Assembly (NCBI RefSeq): GCF_001468485.1
Contig: NZ_LODI01000047.1
Location: 55,916-119,915, forward strand
From: Pseudoalteromonas sp. H71
GTDB taxonomy: Bacteria; Pseudomonadota; Gammaproteobacteria; Enterobacterales; Alteromonadaceae
DNA: 64,000 nt
Direction of reading: 5' to 3'
This document shows, one piece after another, positions 18,477 through 27,500 of the stretch. The position numbers were made by a program, and so were the translations under genes. Position 1 is the stretch's first letter; the number at the start of each line of letters is the position of its first letter. The notes under the pieces are model-generated. The model did not search any database, was not told where the DNA came from, and saw nothing but the letters and a program-made list of their open reading frames with translations.

Positions 18477-19712
18477 ATGAACATAGCGCAATTACGTGAG
18501 CAGTTTCCGGCATTAATACAAACCGTTGATGGTAAATCGCCGATATTTTTAGACGGACCAGGTGGATCTCAAGTGCCACAGCCTGTACTAAATGCAATGT
18601 CTGCTTATTTAGGGTACTACAACTCAAACCTAGGTGGTGCGTTTTTTTCAAGTGATAAAACCGTTGAGTTAATGGCAAATGCTCGCCAAGCTGCAGCAGA
18701 TTTACTCAATGCGCCAAGTGCTCAAAATATAGTGTTTGGCCCTAACATGACCAGCCTGACCTTTAGTTTTAGCCGTGCTATTTCGCGAAATTGGCAGGCA
18801 AGTGATGAGATCATTGTTACTAACGCCGATCACTTTTCAAATGTATCGTCATGGCAGCAAGCCGCAGAAGATAAAGGCGTTAAGGTTAATACTGCCTTGA
18901 TTAATGAAGCCGATTGCAGCCTAGATATGACGCAGTTTGAAAGCTTATTAAACAGCAAGACTAAGTTGGTGGCTGTTACCTATGCCTCAAATACCACAGG
19001 CTCAATTAACGATATTAAACGTATTATAGAGCTTGCTCATGCTGTAGGCGCTCTTGTGTATGTTGATGCTGTGCATTATGCGCCGCATGAGCTTATTGAC
19101 GTACAGGCACTTGATTGTGACTTTTTAGCGTGCTCGGCATATAAGTTTTTTGGCCCGCACTTAGGTATGGTTTTTGGTAAAACTGAGTACTTAGAAGGTT
19201 TTACACCTTACAAAGTCGAACCCGCTAAAGATGTAGCGCCGGGACGCTGGGAAACCGGTACCCAAAGCTTTGAAGCAATGGCAGGGTTTGTTGCTGCTGT
19301 TGATTACATTGCTGCAATAAGCGAGCTTGATGATGGCCATACGCGCCGCGAAAAGCTAAGCGTGGCGTTTGCTAAAACCAAACAGCATGAGATGGCGCTT
19401 AGTGAGCATTTTTTAACGCGTTTGGTTAATTACCCTCGTATAAAATTGTACGGTATTGATGACTTTGATCGCTTAAACGAACGTACCCCTACGTTTGCTT
19501 TAACGTTTGAAGGGCTTGAGCCTCGCGCCGTTTCAGAGTTTTTAGGCAAACAGCATATATGTGTGTGGGATGGACATTTTTACGCGCAAGGTTTGTGTAA
19601 GCAATTAAACGTGCTTGATAAAGGCGGCGTAGTACGTATTGGTTGTATGCATTACAACACAGTCGAAGAGCTTGATAAGCTGTTTGATATGTTTGACGAG
19701 CTACTTGGTTAA
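18477..19712 (+). CDS. Class V aminotransferase, cysteine desulfurase-like (VC1184-type)
   Basis: This is a 411-residue fold-type I PLP enzyme. The PLP lysine is in CDFLACSAYKFFGPH, the aspartate that contacts the ring nitrogen in VYVDAVHYAPHE, and the phosphate-site segment near the N terminus is GPNMTSLTFSFSR. It matches the cysteine desulfurase-like family named after Vibrio VC1184, which lacks the usual reactive-cysteine loop of IscS. The start at 18477 is preferred over the ATG at 18471 because the AAGGA at 18466-18470 is then correctly spaced. It is tightly coupled to the upstream dioxygenase. Sulfur mobilisation is not supported; a lyase or aminotransferase reaction on the hydroxylated amino acid is a reasonable guess. 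Confidence 0.85.
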   Translation: MNIAQLREQFPALIQTVDGKSPIFLDGPGGSQVPQPVLNAMSAYLGYYNSNLGGAFFSSDKTVELMANARQAAADLLNAPSAQNIVFGPNMTSLTFSFSRAISRNWQASDEIIVTNADHFSNVSSWQQAAEDKGVKVNTALINEADCSLDMTQFESLLNSKTKLVAVTYASNTTGSINDIKRIIELAHAVGALVYVDAVHYAPHELIDVQALDCDFLACSAYKFFGPHLGMVFGKTEYLEGFTPYKVEPAKDVAPGRWETGTQSFEAMAGFVAAVDYIAAISELDDGHTRREKLSVAFAKTKQHEMALSEHFLTRLVNYPRIKLYGIDDFDRLNERTPTFALTFEGLEPRAVSEFLGKQHICVWDGHFYAQGLCKQLNVLDKGGVVRIGCMHYNTVEELDKLFDMFDELLG

Positions 19713-19734
19713 AGAGTTCGTCTATTAAATATAT

Positions 19735-19767
19735 AAAAAGCCATAAGTGTTACTTATGGCTTTTTTA
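19735..19767. terminator. Bidirectional terminator
   Basis: AAAAAGCCATAAG pairs with CTTATGGCTTTTT around a short loop, between the convergent PLP-enzyme and prolyl-hydroxylase-like genes. Confidence 0.9.
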
Positions 19768-19772
19768 TTGGT

Positions 19773-20477
19773 TTAGCTTTTAGGTGCACCATATATTTGC
19801 TCTGCACGGTTAAATAGCACCCAAGAGGTTAAAATATACTTATCGTTTGATACTGGCTTATTGCCTCTATGTGTATGCGTAAAGTAACCAGGCGCTATCA
19901 CCATGGTGCCTTTTTTAGGGGCTATTTTACGGTTTTGATAGTAAAACTCTGTTTCCCCGCCTTCTTCTACATCGTTTAAGTAAAACATAAATAAAAGTAC
20001 ACGATGCAGTGCTTCATTGTGTTGTAACTGCGGGTAAACCTCACTATGCCAATACGGGTACCCCCCTTTATTGACCTCGTATTTCTGCGCTTGAATGTTG
20101 CCTAATCTAAATATTTGCTGCACAAGGACAGGGAGCTGTGGTTTGCCTACTTCTTCAAAGTTCTCTTGAGTTAAATCAATGACCTCCCCCGTTTTTGGAT
20201 GATAAACCTTTAAGCCAAAGGCGCCAATCATCATAAAAATATGTTCTTCAATATACTTAAAAACATGCTGTGCAGTCGTTTGTTGTATGTGTTTTAATTG
20301 CTCTGCATATTCGGGGTGACTATTTAGGTGCAGGTCGTGGCTGTCTTTTTTCTTTAAATCAACACCGCCTGATGTAACCCCTTGTTTTACATGCGGGCTT
20401 TGCGTGAACGTATTAATAAAATTTTCACAAAAATCATCGCTCAATGCGTTTTCATAAACGCGAATAAAGTCCGTCAT
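19773..20477 (-). CDS. 2OG-Fe(II) oxygenase, prolyl 4-hydroxylase-like
   Basis: The 234-residue protein has the double-stranded beta-helix pattern of the P4H/PKHD oxygenases. The metal site reads His-x-Glu (PYWHSEVYPQ, near residue 150) in place of the usual His-x-Asp. The distal histidine is in YFTHTHRGN and the 2OG-binding lysine in NDKYILTSWVLFN. EEGGETEF is the conserved turn after the first iron motif. It is unrelated in sequence to the other dioxygenase at 17835. The substrate is unknown. Marine bacteria and cyanophages carry many such proteins. Confidence 0.8.
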   Translation of the reverse strand: MTDFIRVYENALSDDFCENFINTFTQSPHVKQGVTSGGVDLKKKDSHDLHLNSHPEYAEQLKHIQQTTAQHVFKYIEEHIFMMIGAFGLKVYHPKTGEVIDLTQENFEEVGKPQLPVLVQQIFRLGNIQAQKYEVNKGGYPYWHSEVYPQLQHNEALHRVLLFMFYLNDVEEGGETEFYYQNRKIAPKKGTMVIAPGYFTHTHRGNKPVSNDKYILTSWVLFNRAEQIYGAPKS

Positions 20478-20510
20478 GGTTTACCTTTGTATAATTATTT
20501 TTGGATTAAT

Positions 20511-20900
20511 ATGTTTACTGAAAAAGTGATACCGCGCTTTAGCGAAACAGATGCACTCGGACACATCAACAATACCGTACTACCCGTGTGGTTTGAAGCC
20601 GCACGCGTACCTATTTTTAAATTTTTTACGCCAGACTTAAACCCACATGATTGGAAGCTAGTTATTGCCAAAATAGAGGTGTCGTTTGTAGGGGAGTTAT
20701 TTTATGGCCACGAGATCACGATTAAAACCTCTGTAGAACACATAGGCACTAGCTCTTTTGTACTTAAGCAAGAGGCATTTCAGCATGATAAATGTTGCGC
20801 GATTGGCAAGGTCGTTATGGTCAGGTATGACTTTGCTAAAAAAGCTAAGCACGCATTGAGCACTGAAGAAAAAGCAGCACTTGAGCAGCATATGGCTTAA
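20511..20900 (+). CDS. Acyl-CoA thioesterase, hotdog fold (YbgC/4HBT-like)
   Basis: The 129-residue single-domain thioesterase starts at the ATG at 20511. A longer frame opens at 20382 but overlaps the divergent oxygenase gene. The catalytic region is PRFSETDALGHINNTVLPVWFE, with the aspartate of the 4HBT active site in the position expected for YbgC-like enzymes. It hydrolyses a CoA or ACP thioester; the chain is unknown. It is divergent from the 2OG oxygenase with only 33 bases between start codons, so the two share a very compact promoter region. Confidence 0.85.
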   Translation: MFTEKVIPRFSETDALGHINNTVLPVWFEAARVPIFKFFTPDLNPHDWKLVIAKIEVSFVGELFYGHEITIKTSVEHIGTSSFVLKQEAFQHDKCCAIGKVVMVRYDFAKKAKHALSTEEKAALEQHMA

Positions 20901-21071
20901 TTTACAAACCGATATTGCGGGGTTACGCACATTTCAACTTAGCTCATTATAAATAATTGAGTGCCAATGACTAAAAGGTAGTCAGTATTAACGTTAAATA
21001 AATAACGCAATTGTAAATTTTATTAAAAAATTTAACGTTTTTTAATTGAGTTACCGATTTGAGTTATATAT

Positions 21072-21088
21072 TATTTATAGTATATATA
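21072..21088. promoter_or_regulatory. Candidate operator before galM
   Basis: TATTTATAGTATATATA is a near-palindrome 45 bases before the galM start. It agrees in 15 of 17 positions with a perfect palindrome upstream of the TonB receptor gene (22232-22248). Confidence 0.45.
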
Positions 21089-21133
21089 GCTGCCTTATCT
21101 AACTAATATAGTTATTTAGGTAACTTTTGGGGA

Positions 21134-22111
21134 ATGTGCGTGACGATGACAACCATTGATGAACCAATGCAGGTTATACAGCTTAGTGACGCTAAGCATT
21201 TAACTGCCGAAATATTGCCATTTGGCGCAATAATCAAAAGCATTAAATTTAAAAACCAAGAAATGACGCTCAGCGTCGACGATCCGCACTATTATCTTCA
21301 AAACCCGTTTTATTTAGGTGCAACAGTGGGCCGGTATGCAAACCGCATTGCAGAAGGGCGTTTTACTTTAGCCGGAACAGATTACCAACTCGATAAAAAT
21401 AATGGTCCAAATAGTCTGCATGGTGGTGTGAAGGGCTTTAATAAAGTGCAGTGGCAAGTGATTCAGCAAACTGATAGTGAAGTTGAACTTTATTATTGCT
21501 CAGAGGATGGCGAGCAGGGATTTCCGGGCCAATTAAAAGTATGGCAAACCATCACTGCAGAAAATGGGCGACTTTCACTTAAGTTTAAAGCAACTTGTAA
21601 CAAAGAAACTCTCGTTAACTTTACCAACCATTGTTATTTTAATCTTGAGGGCAGCGACACCATTGCCAATCATTTACTGCAGGTAAATGCAACCCACTAC
21701 TTACCCATTAACGAGCACAGCATTCCATTAGGTGAACCTGCTCCCGTTGCAAATAGCTGCTTTGATTTTATTAAGCCAAAATTAGTAAAAGATGCATTGT
21801 CGCAAAGTGATACACAATTAGGTGCGGCCAATGGGTTAGATCACTGCTATGTATTCGAAAATGATAACCGTCTTCATATAATGGCTACATTAATGTCACA
21901 GCAAAGCGGCATTAGTTTAACGCTCTTAAGTACTCAGCCGGGTATGCAATTATACACAGCTAATTTTGTTAGTGACCCTTTCAAGCCACGCCAAGCACTG
22001 TGTCTTGAAGCGCAAAATTGGCCTGATGCGCCAAATCGCGAAAATTATCCAAAAGCTAATTTATTTCCTGATGAAGAATACAGTCAGGTTATTATTTATG
22101 CATTTTCGTAA
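21134..22111 (+). CDS. galM: Aldose 1-epimerase (galactose mutarotase)
   Basis: GalM interconverts the alpha and beta anomers of galactose, feeding galactokinase. The 325-residue length is usual. Catalytic landmarks are present: NRIAEGRFTLAG and NSLHGGVKGF near residue 95 (the His of GGxxGF), TNHCYFNLEG (the second His) and the late CLEAQNWPDAPN (the base Glu). An in-frame ATG at 21146 is an alternative start. It opens the galactoside region and is probably controlled by the AT-rich palindrome at 21072. Confidence 0.93.
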   Translation: MCVTMTTIDEPMQVIQLSDAKHLTAEILPFGAIIKSIKFKNQEMTLSVDDPHYYLQNPFYLGATVGRYANRIAEGRFTLAGTDYQLDKNNGPNSLHGGVKGFNKVQWQVIQQTDSEVELYYCSEDGEQGFPGQLKVWQTITAENGRLSLKFKATCNKETLVNFTNHCYFNLEGSDTIANHLLQVNATHYLPINEHSIPLGEPAPVANSCFDFIKPKLVKDALSQSDTQLGAANGLDHCYVFENDNRLHIMATLMSQQSGISLTLLSTQPGMQLYTANFVSDPFKPRQALCLEAQNWPDAPNRENYPKANLFPDEEYSQVIIYAFS

Positions 22112-22231
22112 TTAAACTCAACACTTTAATGTTGGTTTTAATGTTAAAAAAAAGAAAACAGAAAGAAAATCCATAGTAACAAAATGATGCCTAATATTAA
22201 GGAAAAGGTTGCACTTTTTCTTGTTTTAAAG

Positions 22232-22248
22232 TATTTATAATATAAATA
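22232..22248. promoter_or_regulatory. Palindromic candidate operator before the TonB receptor gene
   Basis: TATTTATA and TATAAATA are perfect inverted repeats around one central A, 77 bases before the start codon. Near-copies occur before galM (21072) and before glpD (35858). Confidence 0.5.
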
Positions 22249-22324
22249 GTATTTGAGATAGTTTTGAAACTATTCAACCAACACAACGACAAAATAACTA
22301 CACACAATCAGGAGTTTTTAAAAA

Positions 22325-25105
22325 ATGATAATTAACAATAATTTATCGTTCAACAAGAAAACCGCGCTCAGTTTAGCCATCGCTGGTGTACTGGCAAGCG
22401 GGCATGTTGCAGCTCAAGGGCCTGAAGAGACTACAGCAGAAAAAGATATCGAAGTCATTGAAGTTCGTGGCTTAATAAGTAGCCTTAAGCGTTCTTTTTC
22501 TGATAAGAAAGAAGCGCTCATCGTTTCTGATGGTATTTCGGCGGAAGATCTTGGTAAATTTCCTGATCAAAACGTAGCAGAGTCACTACAACGTATTACG
22601 GGTGTTGCTATTGACCGTAGCGGTGGTGAAGGTCAGCTTATATCAGTGCGTGGTTTTGGCCCTCAGTTTAACTTGGTTACTGTTAATGGCCGTCAAATGG
22701 CGTCGGAAAGAGCTGGCCGTGAGTTTAGCTTCGACACACTTGCTTCAGAGCTAATTTCAGGTGCAGATATCTACAAAACATCAAATGCTGCTAATCAAGA
22801 AGGTGGTATTGGTTCATACATTAATTTAAATACAGCTAAACCTTTTGACTTGGACGGTTTCAAAGCTGTGGGTAATGTAAAAGCAACTTACGACAGCTTA
22901 TCTGAAAGCACAACCCCTGCATTTTCAGGTCTCATAAGTGACACTTTTATGGAAGATAAATTAGGCGTACTAGCCTCTTTATCAGTACAAAAGCGTGATG
23001 CACAAATTAACCAAGCTGATACACGTGGCTTTTACCGTGTCGATCGTATCCAAACAAATGACTTTGATGCTGCTGCAGGTACAGGTAAAGAAGCATTTAA
23101 TGTATGGGTACCACGTAATTTAGATTTAACTTCAAACGTTGAAGACCGCACGCGCACAAGTGGTACACTGGTATTTCAATACGCTGCTAGCGATGATCTA
23201 ACTTTAACGTTTGACGGTATTTATTCAAAATTTGAAGTTGAGTCTCAAGTAAGTAACTATGCAAACTGGTTTACTCCAGGTAACTTCCGTGATTTTCAGG
23301 TAGATCCATCAACAGAAACAGTGACTTATTGGTCACACAATGCGTTTGACGATCCAAATGGTGGGGGCTCAGGTGCAACTGACTTTGTTCAACAAGGTTT
23401 AGACCGCAACGTTAAAATTCAATCTTTTGGCTTTAATGCTGATTGGAAACTAACAGATCAATTAAAAGTAGATATCGATATTTCTACGTCTAAAGCTGAA
23501 GATTTAAGTGGCGATCAAAGCCGAGTTTTCACCGTAATGGGTTACGCAAACGGTTATACATATGACTTCACTGGTGGTGGTGATTTACCGGGTTTATCTT
23601 CTGATGGAATTAACGGCCCATTCACTCAAGCAGACTCAAGTAAACTTCGTGCGCACTACGTAGAGCGTGGAGGTGATGAGCGTACTGATGAAATCACAGA
23701 AATGCGTGCAGATTTCACTTACACACCAAATAGCGAAACGTTTACTCAGTTACGCTACGGTGTATACACACAAGATAGAACAAAAGAAGCTAAAGTATTT
23801 CAATCGCCAAGTTTACCAAATTGTTTCTACTGTGGTTATGGTCTAGATGTTCCAGATGACTTAGCATATCTAGTTACACCAAATGGTTGGTTTAATGGTA
23901 TTCCATCTTCATTCTTTGGTTACAATGTAGATGATTACTTATCGTACTTAGAATCTGATGCAGCTATTTCTGGTCAGTCAGCCAACCGCGGTGATGATGC
24001 AGATGCAAATATTGCAGCGTTTGCAGCGTTAAATGGTTATACCCCGGTTGAGTTAGGTACAAGTTTTGAAATAGAAGAAGAAATATTTTCGGCTTACGCT
24101 GACTTTGTATTCCAAGGTGATTTAGGTGATATACCATGGACTGTAAATGTTGGTGTTCGCTACAGTGAAACTACAACTACAGCATCGGGTAATCAGGCTA
24201 CATTAGTTGATATTGCTCAAAATCCACTAGACGGTACAATCCTTGACCAGGTTTACATTGAAGATGCAAACGGTCAACGAGCTTCTGTTCCAATTACGCT
24301 TAAAAACTCTTACACAAATTTACTTCCTAGCTTAAACGCTAAGTTTGAAGTTGAAGATGACATGTTGTTACGTTTTGCTTACTCAGAAACGATTACTCGA
24401 CCAACATTAGAAGCAATGCGTCCAGTGACAAATATAGGTACAACTCGCCCAGATATTTTACTAGCAAGCGGTGGTAACCCTAACTTGACTCCATTCCTAT
24501 CAACAAACTGGGATATGTCATACGAGTGGTACTACGATGATGCAAGCGCCGTATCTTTTGGTATTTTCAGCAAAGACGTTGAAGGCTTTATTACAGTAAC
24601 ACCGGCTACAGAGTCTTTCTCTTTAGCAAGTGGAAGCTATGATTTTGAAGTAAGTCGTCCACGTAATGGTGCTACTGCACAAGTTGAAGGTCTAGAAATG
24701 GCTTGGACTCATACGTTTGAAAATGGTTTTGGTTTCCAAGCAAATGCAACTATTGTTAATAGTGACAGTGAAGATGGCTTTCAGTTAGAAGGATTAGGTG
24801 ATTCACAAAACTTAATTGGTTTCTATGAAAAAGACGGCTTCCAAGCCCGTATTGCTTACAATAATCGTGAATCATTTTTACAAACTCTTCGTAACGGTGA
24901 CACTGGTGAGCCTGAGTATGTAGATACTTATGGTCAGTGGGATATCAGCGCCAGCTATGACATAAACGACAATCTTACAGTTATACTTGAGGGTATTAAT
25001 ATTACTGATGAGTACACGTCTAAACACGGTAGCTTAGCAAGTCACTTTACTGAACAAGTTCGTTCAGGTTCTCGCTATGCACTAGGTATTCGAGGCTCGT
25101 TCTAG
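22325..25105 (+). CDS. TonB-dependent outer membrane receptor (carbohydrate type)
   Basis: The 926-residue precursor has a signal peptide ending near residue 31 (HVAAQ) and a TonB-box-like segment IEVIEVRG. The plug domain contains DLGKFPDQNVAESLQRITG, then GFGPQFNLVTVNGRQMAS. A large barrel ends in an aromatic residue (GIRGSF). It resembles the Xanthomonas/Caulobacter-type TonB receptors that import glycans. The immediate neighbours (halogenase-family protein, SapC, sodium symporter) form the module usually seen with such receptors. The alpha-galactosidase nearby suggests a galactoside ligand (inference). Ribosome site CAGGAG is 11 bases upstream. Confidence 0.93.
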   Translation: MIINNNLSFNKKTALSLAIAGVLASGHVAAQGPEETTAEKDIEVIEVRGLISSLKRSFSDKKEALIVSDGISAEDLGKFPDQNVAESLQRITGVAIDRSGGEGQLISVRGFGPQFNLVTVNGRQMASERAGREFSFDTLASELISGADIYKTSNAANQEGGIGSYINLNTAKPFDLDGFKAVGNVKATYDSLSESTTPAFSGLISDTFMEDKLGVLASLSVQKRDAQINQADTRGFYRVDRIQTNDFDAAAGTGKEAFNVWVPRNLDLTSNVEDRTRTSGTLVFQYAASDDLTLTFDGIYSKFEVESQVSNYANWFTPGNFRDFQVDPSTETVTYWSHNAFDDPNGGGSGATDFVQQGLDRNVKIQSFGFNADWKLTDQLKVDIDISTSKAEDLSGDQSRVFTVMGYANGYTYDFTGGGDLPGLSSDGINGPFTQADSSKLRAHYVERGGDERTDEITEMRADFTYTPNSETFTQLRYGVYTQDRTKEAKVFQSPSLPNCFYCGYGLDVPDDLAYLVTPNGWFNGIPSSFFGYNVDDYLSYLESDAAISGQSANRGDDADANIAAFAALNGYTPVELGTSFEIEEEIFSAYADFVFQGDLGDIPWTVNVGVRYSETTTTASGNQATLVDIAQNPLDGTILDQVYIEDANGQRASVPITLKNSYTNLLPSLNAKFEVEDDMLLRFAYSETITRPTLEAMRPVTNIGTTRPDILLASGGNPNLTPFLSTNWDMSYEWYYDDASAVSFGIFSKDVEGFITVTPATESFSLASGSYDFEVSRPRNGATAQVEGLEMAWTHTFENGFGFQANATIVNSDSEDGFQLEGLGDSQNLIGFYEKDGFQARIAYNNRESFLQTLRNGDTGEPEYVDTYGQWDISASYDINDNLTVILEGINITDEYTSKHGSLASHFTEQVRSGSRYALGIRGSF

Positions 25106-25184
25106 TCAGGTTATGATGAAAGTTTAAAGGGGGGTTACCCCCCTTTTTTCTTGATGTTTAACATGCAATGAAAAGGTAAACGTT

Positions 25185-26726
25185 TTGTCTGGTGTTATTA
25201 ATCGAATTATTGTCTTGGGTGGTGGTACAGCAGGGTGGATAACTGCAGGCATTCTTGCAAAGAAACACGCTCGCAATCTTTCCAACCAAGGTATTAAAGT
25301 TACCCTAATTGAATCGCCTGAAATTTCAGTAGTTGGCGTTGGCGAGGGTACATGGCCAACAATGCGTAAAACATTAGCACAGTTGGGAGTTTCAGAAACG
25401 CAATTTATGCGTGAATGTGGGGCTACTTTCAAACAAGCTAGTAAATTTGTAAACTGGGTAAATGCAAAAGGTGATGTCTATTATCACCCGTTTACAGAGC
25501 CACAAGGGTTTAATAAAGTTGATCCAGCACCTTACTGGCAGTCTGTAGTTGAACCTACTTGTTCATTTTCTGAAGCCGTCAGCTTTCAGCAATATTTATG
25601 TGAACAGGGTTTAGCCCCGAAAACTATTGCGAACAAAGAGTACGAAGTGATAGCTAACTATGGCTACCATTTAGATGCGGCAAAGTTTATCACTTTATTA
25701 CGAAAGCACTGTATTAGTGAACTTGGTGTTGAGCACATTAGCGATACCGTTGAGCGTATTGAGCAAGCTTCATGTGGTGATATCACTTGTTTACAGACCA
25801 AAGAACATGGCGCACAACTAGCTGATTTATTTGTAGATTGCTCAGGCATGCGAAGCTTGTTGCTTGGTGAAACTCTAAAAGTTCCGTTTGTTCCTTGCGA
25901 TGATGTTTTTTTAGCTGATACGGCCATAGCCACCCAAGTTCCTTATATCAATGAACATGATCCTATTGCTTGTCATACTATTTCAACAGCTCAAGAGGCA
26001 GGTTGGATATGGGATATTGGCTTACAAGAACGCCGTGGTGTTGGTTATGTGTATTCGAGTAAACATTGTTCAGAAGAACAAGCTCGCAAAACACTTGCGA
26101 ATTACGTTGGTTTGGAAGAGGTAAAAACAGCGAAAAAAATAAATTTCAAACCAGGGCACCGAAAAATTTTCTGGAAGAATAATTGTGTTGCTGTTGGCTT
26201 AGCTTCAGGGTTTTTAGAACCACTAGAGGCATCAGCGCTTATGCTTATTGAAGCGTCTGCAAATTATATCGCGGATCAACTGCCTGCAAATAAAGAGTTA
26301 ATGCCTATTACTGCAAAACGTTTTAATGCGATCATGTTGAAAAAGTGGCGCGGTGTAATTGATTTTCTTAAGTTGCATTATGCTTTGAGTGAGCGTACTG
26401 AGCCGTTTTGGCTTGAGCATCGCGATACACAGAGTATTCCTAACTCTTTGCAAGAGTTATTGTCTATTTGGCGTTATAGCTCCCCAAGCGAGTATGACTT
26501 TACTGATAATGTAGAAGCATTTAGTGCTGCTAGCTATCAGTACATCTTATATGGTGTCGGGTTTAAGTCTGACTTTAGTCAAATGGAACATATTTATAAT
26601 CAAGGTGAGTTAGCAAAAAAACAGCTACAGATGACAAAAATACGTATAGATCAGCTGAAATATAATTTGCCCACTCACAGAGATCTTATTAATAAAGTAA
26701 ATTCATTGGGTTTTGCAAAACTGTAA
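25185..26726 (+). CDS. Tryptophan-halogenase-family flavoprotein
   Basis: The 513-residue protein has the FAD-binding motif VLGGGTAGWITAG at its N terminus. It also carries the family segment ESPEISVVGVGEGTWPTM and the signature GWIWDIGL, where true flavin-dependent halogenases have a proline after the Ile. No secretion signal is seen. The start is a TTG with a good ribosome site (AAAAGG); no in-frame ATG is close. Family members in TonB-receptor carbohydrate clusters have no proven halogenase activity. They are thought to act on sugars or on the receptor system, but this is unsettled. Confidence 0.85.
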   Translation: MSGVINRIIVLGGGTAGWITAGILAKKHARNLSNQGIKVTLIESPEISVVGVGEGTWPTMRKTLAQLGVSETQFMRECGATFKQASKFVNWVNAKGDVYYHPFTEPQGFNKVDPAPYWQSVVEPTCSFSEAVSFQQYLCEQGLAPKTIANKEYEVIANYGYHLDAAKFITLLRKHCISELGVEHISDTVERIEQASCGDITCLQTKEHGAQLADLFVDCSGMRSLLLGETLKVPFVPCDDVFLADTAIATQVPYINEHDPIACHTISTAQEAGWIWDIGLQERRGVGYVYSSKHCSEEQARKTLANYVGLEEVKTAKKINFKPGHRKIFWKNNCVAVGLASGFLEPLEASALMLIEASANYIADQLPANKELMPITAKRFNAIMLKKWRGVIDFLKLHYALSERTEPFWLEHRDTQSIPNSLQELLSIWRYSSPSEYDFTDNVEAFSAASYQYILYGVGFKSDFSQMEHIYNQGELAKKQLQMTKIRIDQLKYNLPTHRDLINKVNSLGFAKL

Positions 26727-26748
26727 TTCCCTTTGATGAGAGATAAAC

Positions 26749-27498
26749 ATGTCTAACTATGTACTACTTGATCCTGTAAAACATCAGGATATAAAAATAA
26801 AACCACATAGCAATTTCGGCTTTTCAAAAAATCAGCACCACGCATCATTAGTTGTTCATGAGTTTGGCGCAGCTGCGAGTAGCTTTCCTGTTGTTTATAT
26901 GAAAGAGCCAACTCAAGGGCAATTTCGCGCTGTCGGATTGCTTGGTTTAGTCGCTGGCCATAATGTGTTCTTCACAGAACAAGAGTGGCTAGCAGTTCAT
27001 GTTCCTTCAGCGTTTTTAAGAGCCCCTTTTGAGTTAGGGCCAGATCCAGAAAAAGATAAAACACTCACTATTTACATAAATGAACAAAGCGATTATGTGA
27101 ATAATTCACAGGGCGAAGCTTTATTTCAAAATGGCGAACCGAGCCAATTTTTGCATCAAGTGCAAGATAAAATGAGTGAGTACTATCAGCAGGAACAGGT
27201 TTCACATGAATTTACCCAAAAGTTACTCTCTTTGAGCTTACTTAAAGAAATAGAATTGGTTATTAATTTTAGTGATGGAAAGAAAACACGAGTAAAAGGC
27301 ATCTACACAATCGACGAAGAAGCCCTAAGAAAACTGCCAGACACTGATATTGTTGAGCTTAATAAACAAAATTACTTATTACCTATCCATGCAATGTTAT
27401 CGTCGCTAGTTCAAGTTAACCGCTTAATTAAACACCATAACCATTGCTCAGAAAATACGATATTAGGTGTGCAAATGCGCGCTAATGCAGGAGAGTAA
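26749..27498 (+). CDS. SapC-family protein
   Basis: The 249-residue protein has the SapC-family core (YVLLDPVKHQDIKI at the start, FPVVYMKEP, then GHNVFF). SapC was first named from S-layer-associated genes of Campylobacter. In Alteromonadales and Caulobacterales it is usually found beside a TonB receptor and a halogenase-family protein, exactly as here. No signal peptide is visible. Its function is unknown, and the gene is 22 bases from its upstream neighbour, clearly in one operon. Confidence 0.85.
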   Translation: MSNYVLLDPVKHQDIKIKPHSNFGFSKNQHHASLVVHEFGAAASSFPVVYMKEPTQGQFRAVGLLGLVAGHNVFFTEQEWLAVHVPSAFLRAPFELGPDPEKDKTLTIYINEQSDYVNNSQGEALFQNGEPSQFLHQVQDKMSEYYQQEQVSHEFTQKLLSLSLLKEIELVINFSDGKKTRVKGIYTIDEEALRKLPDTDIVELNKQNYLLPIHAMLSSLVQVNRLIKHHNHCSENTILGVQMRANAGE

Positions 27499-27500
27499 AA

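Noticed and set aside
20382..20510. N-terminal extension of the thioesterase
   Set aside because: It would overlap the divergent oxygenase gene; the hotdog domain begins at the ATG at 20511.
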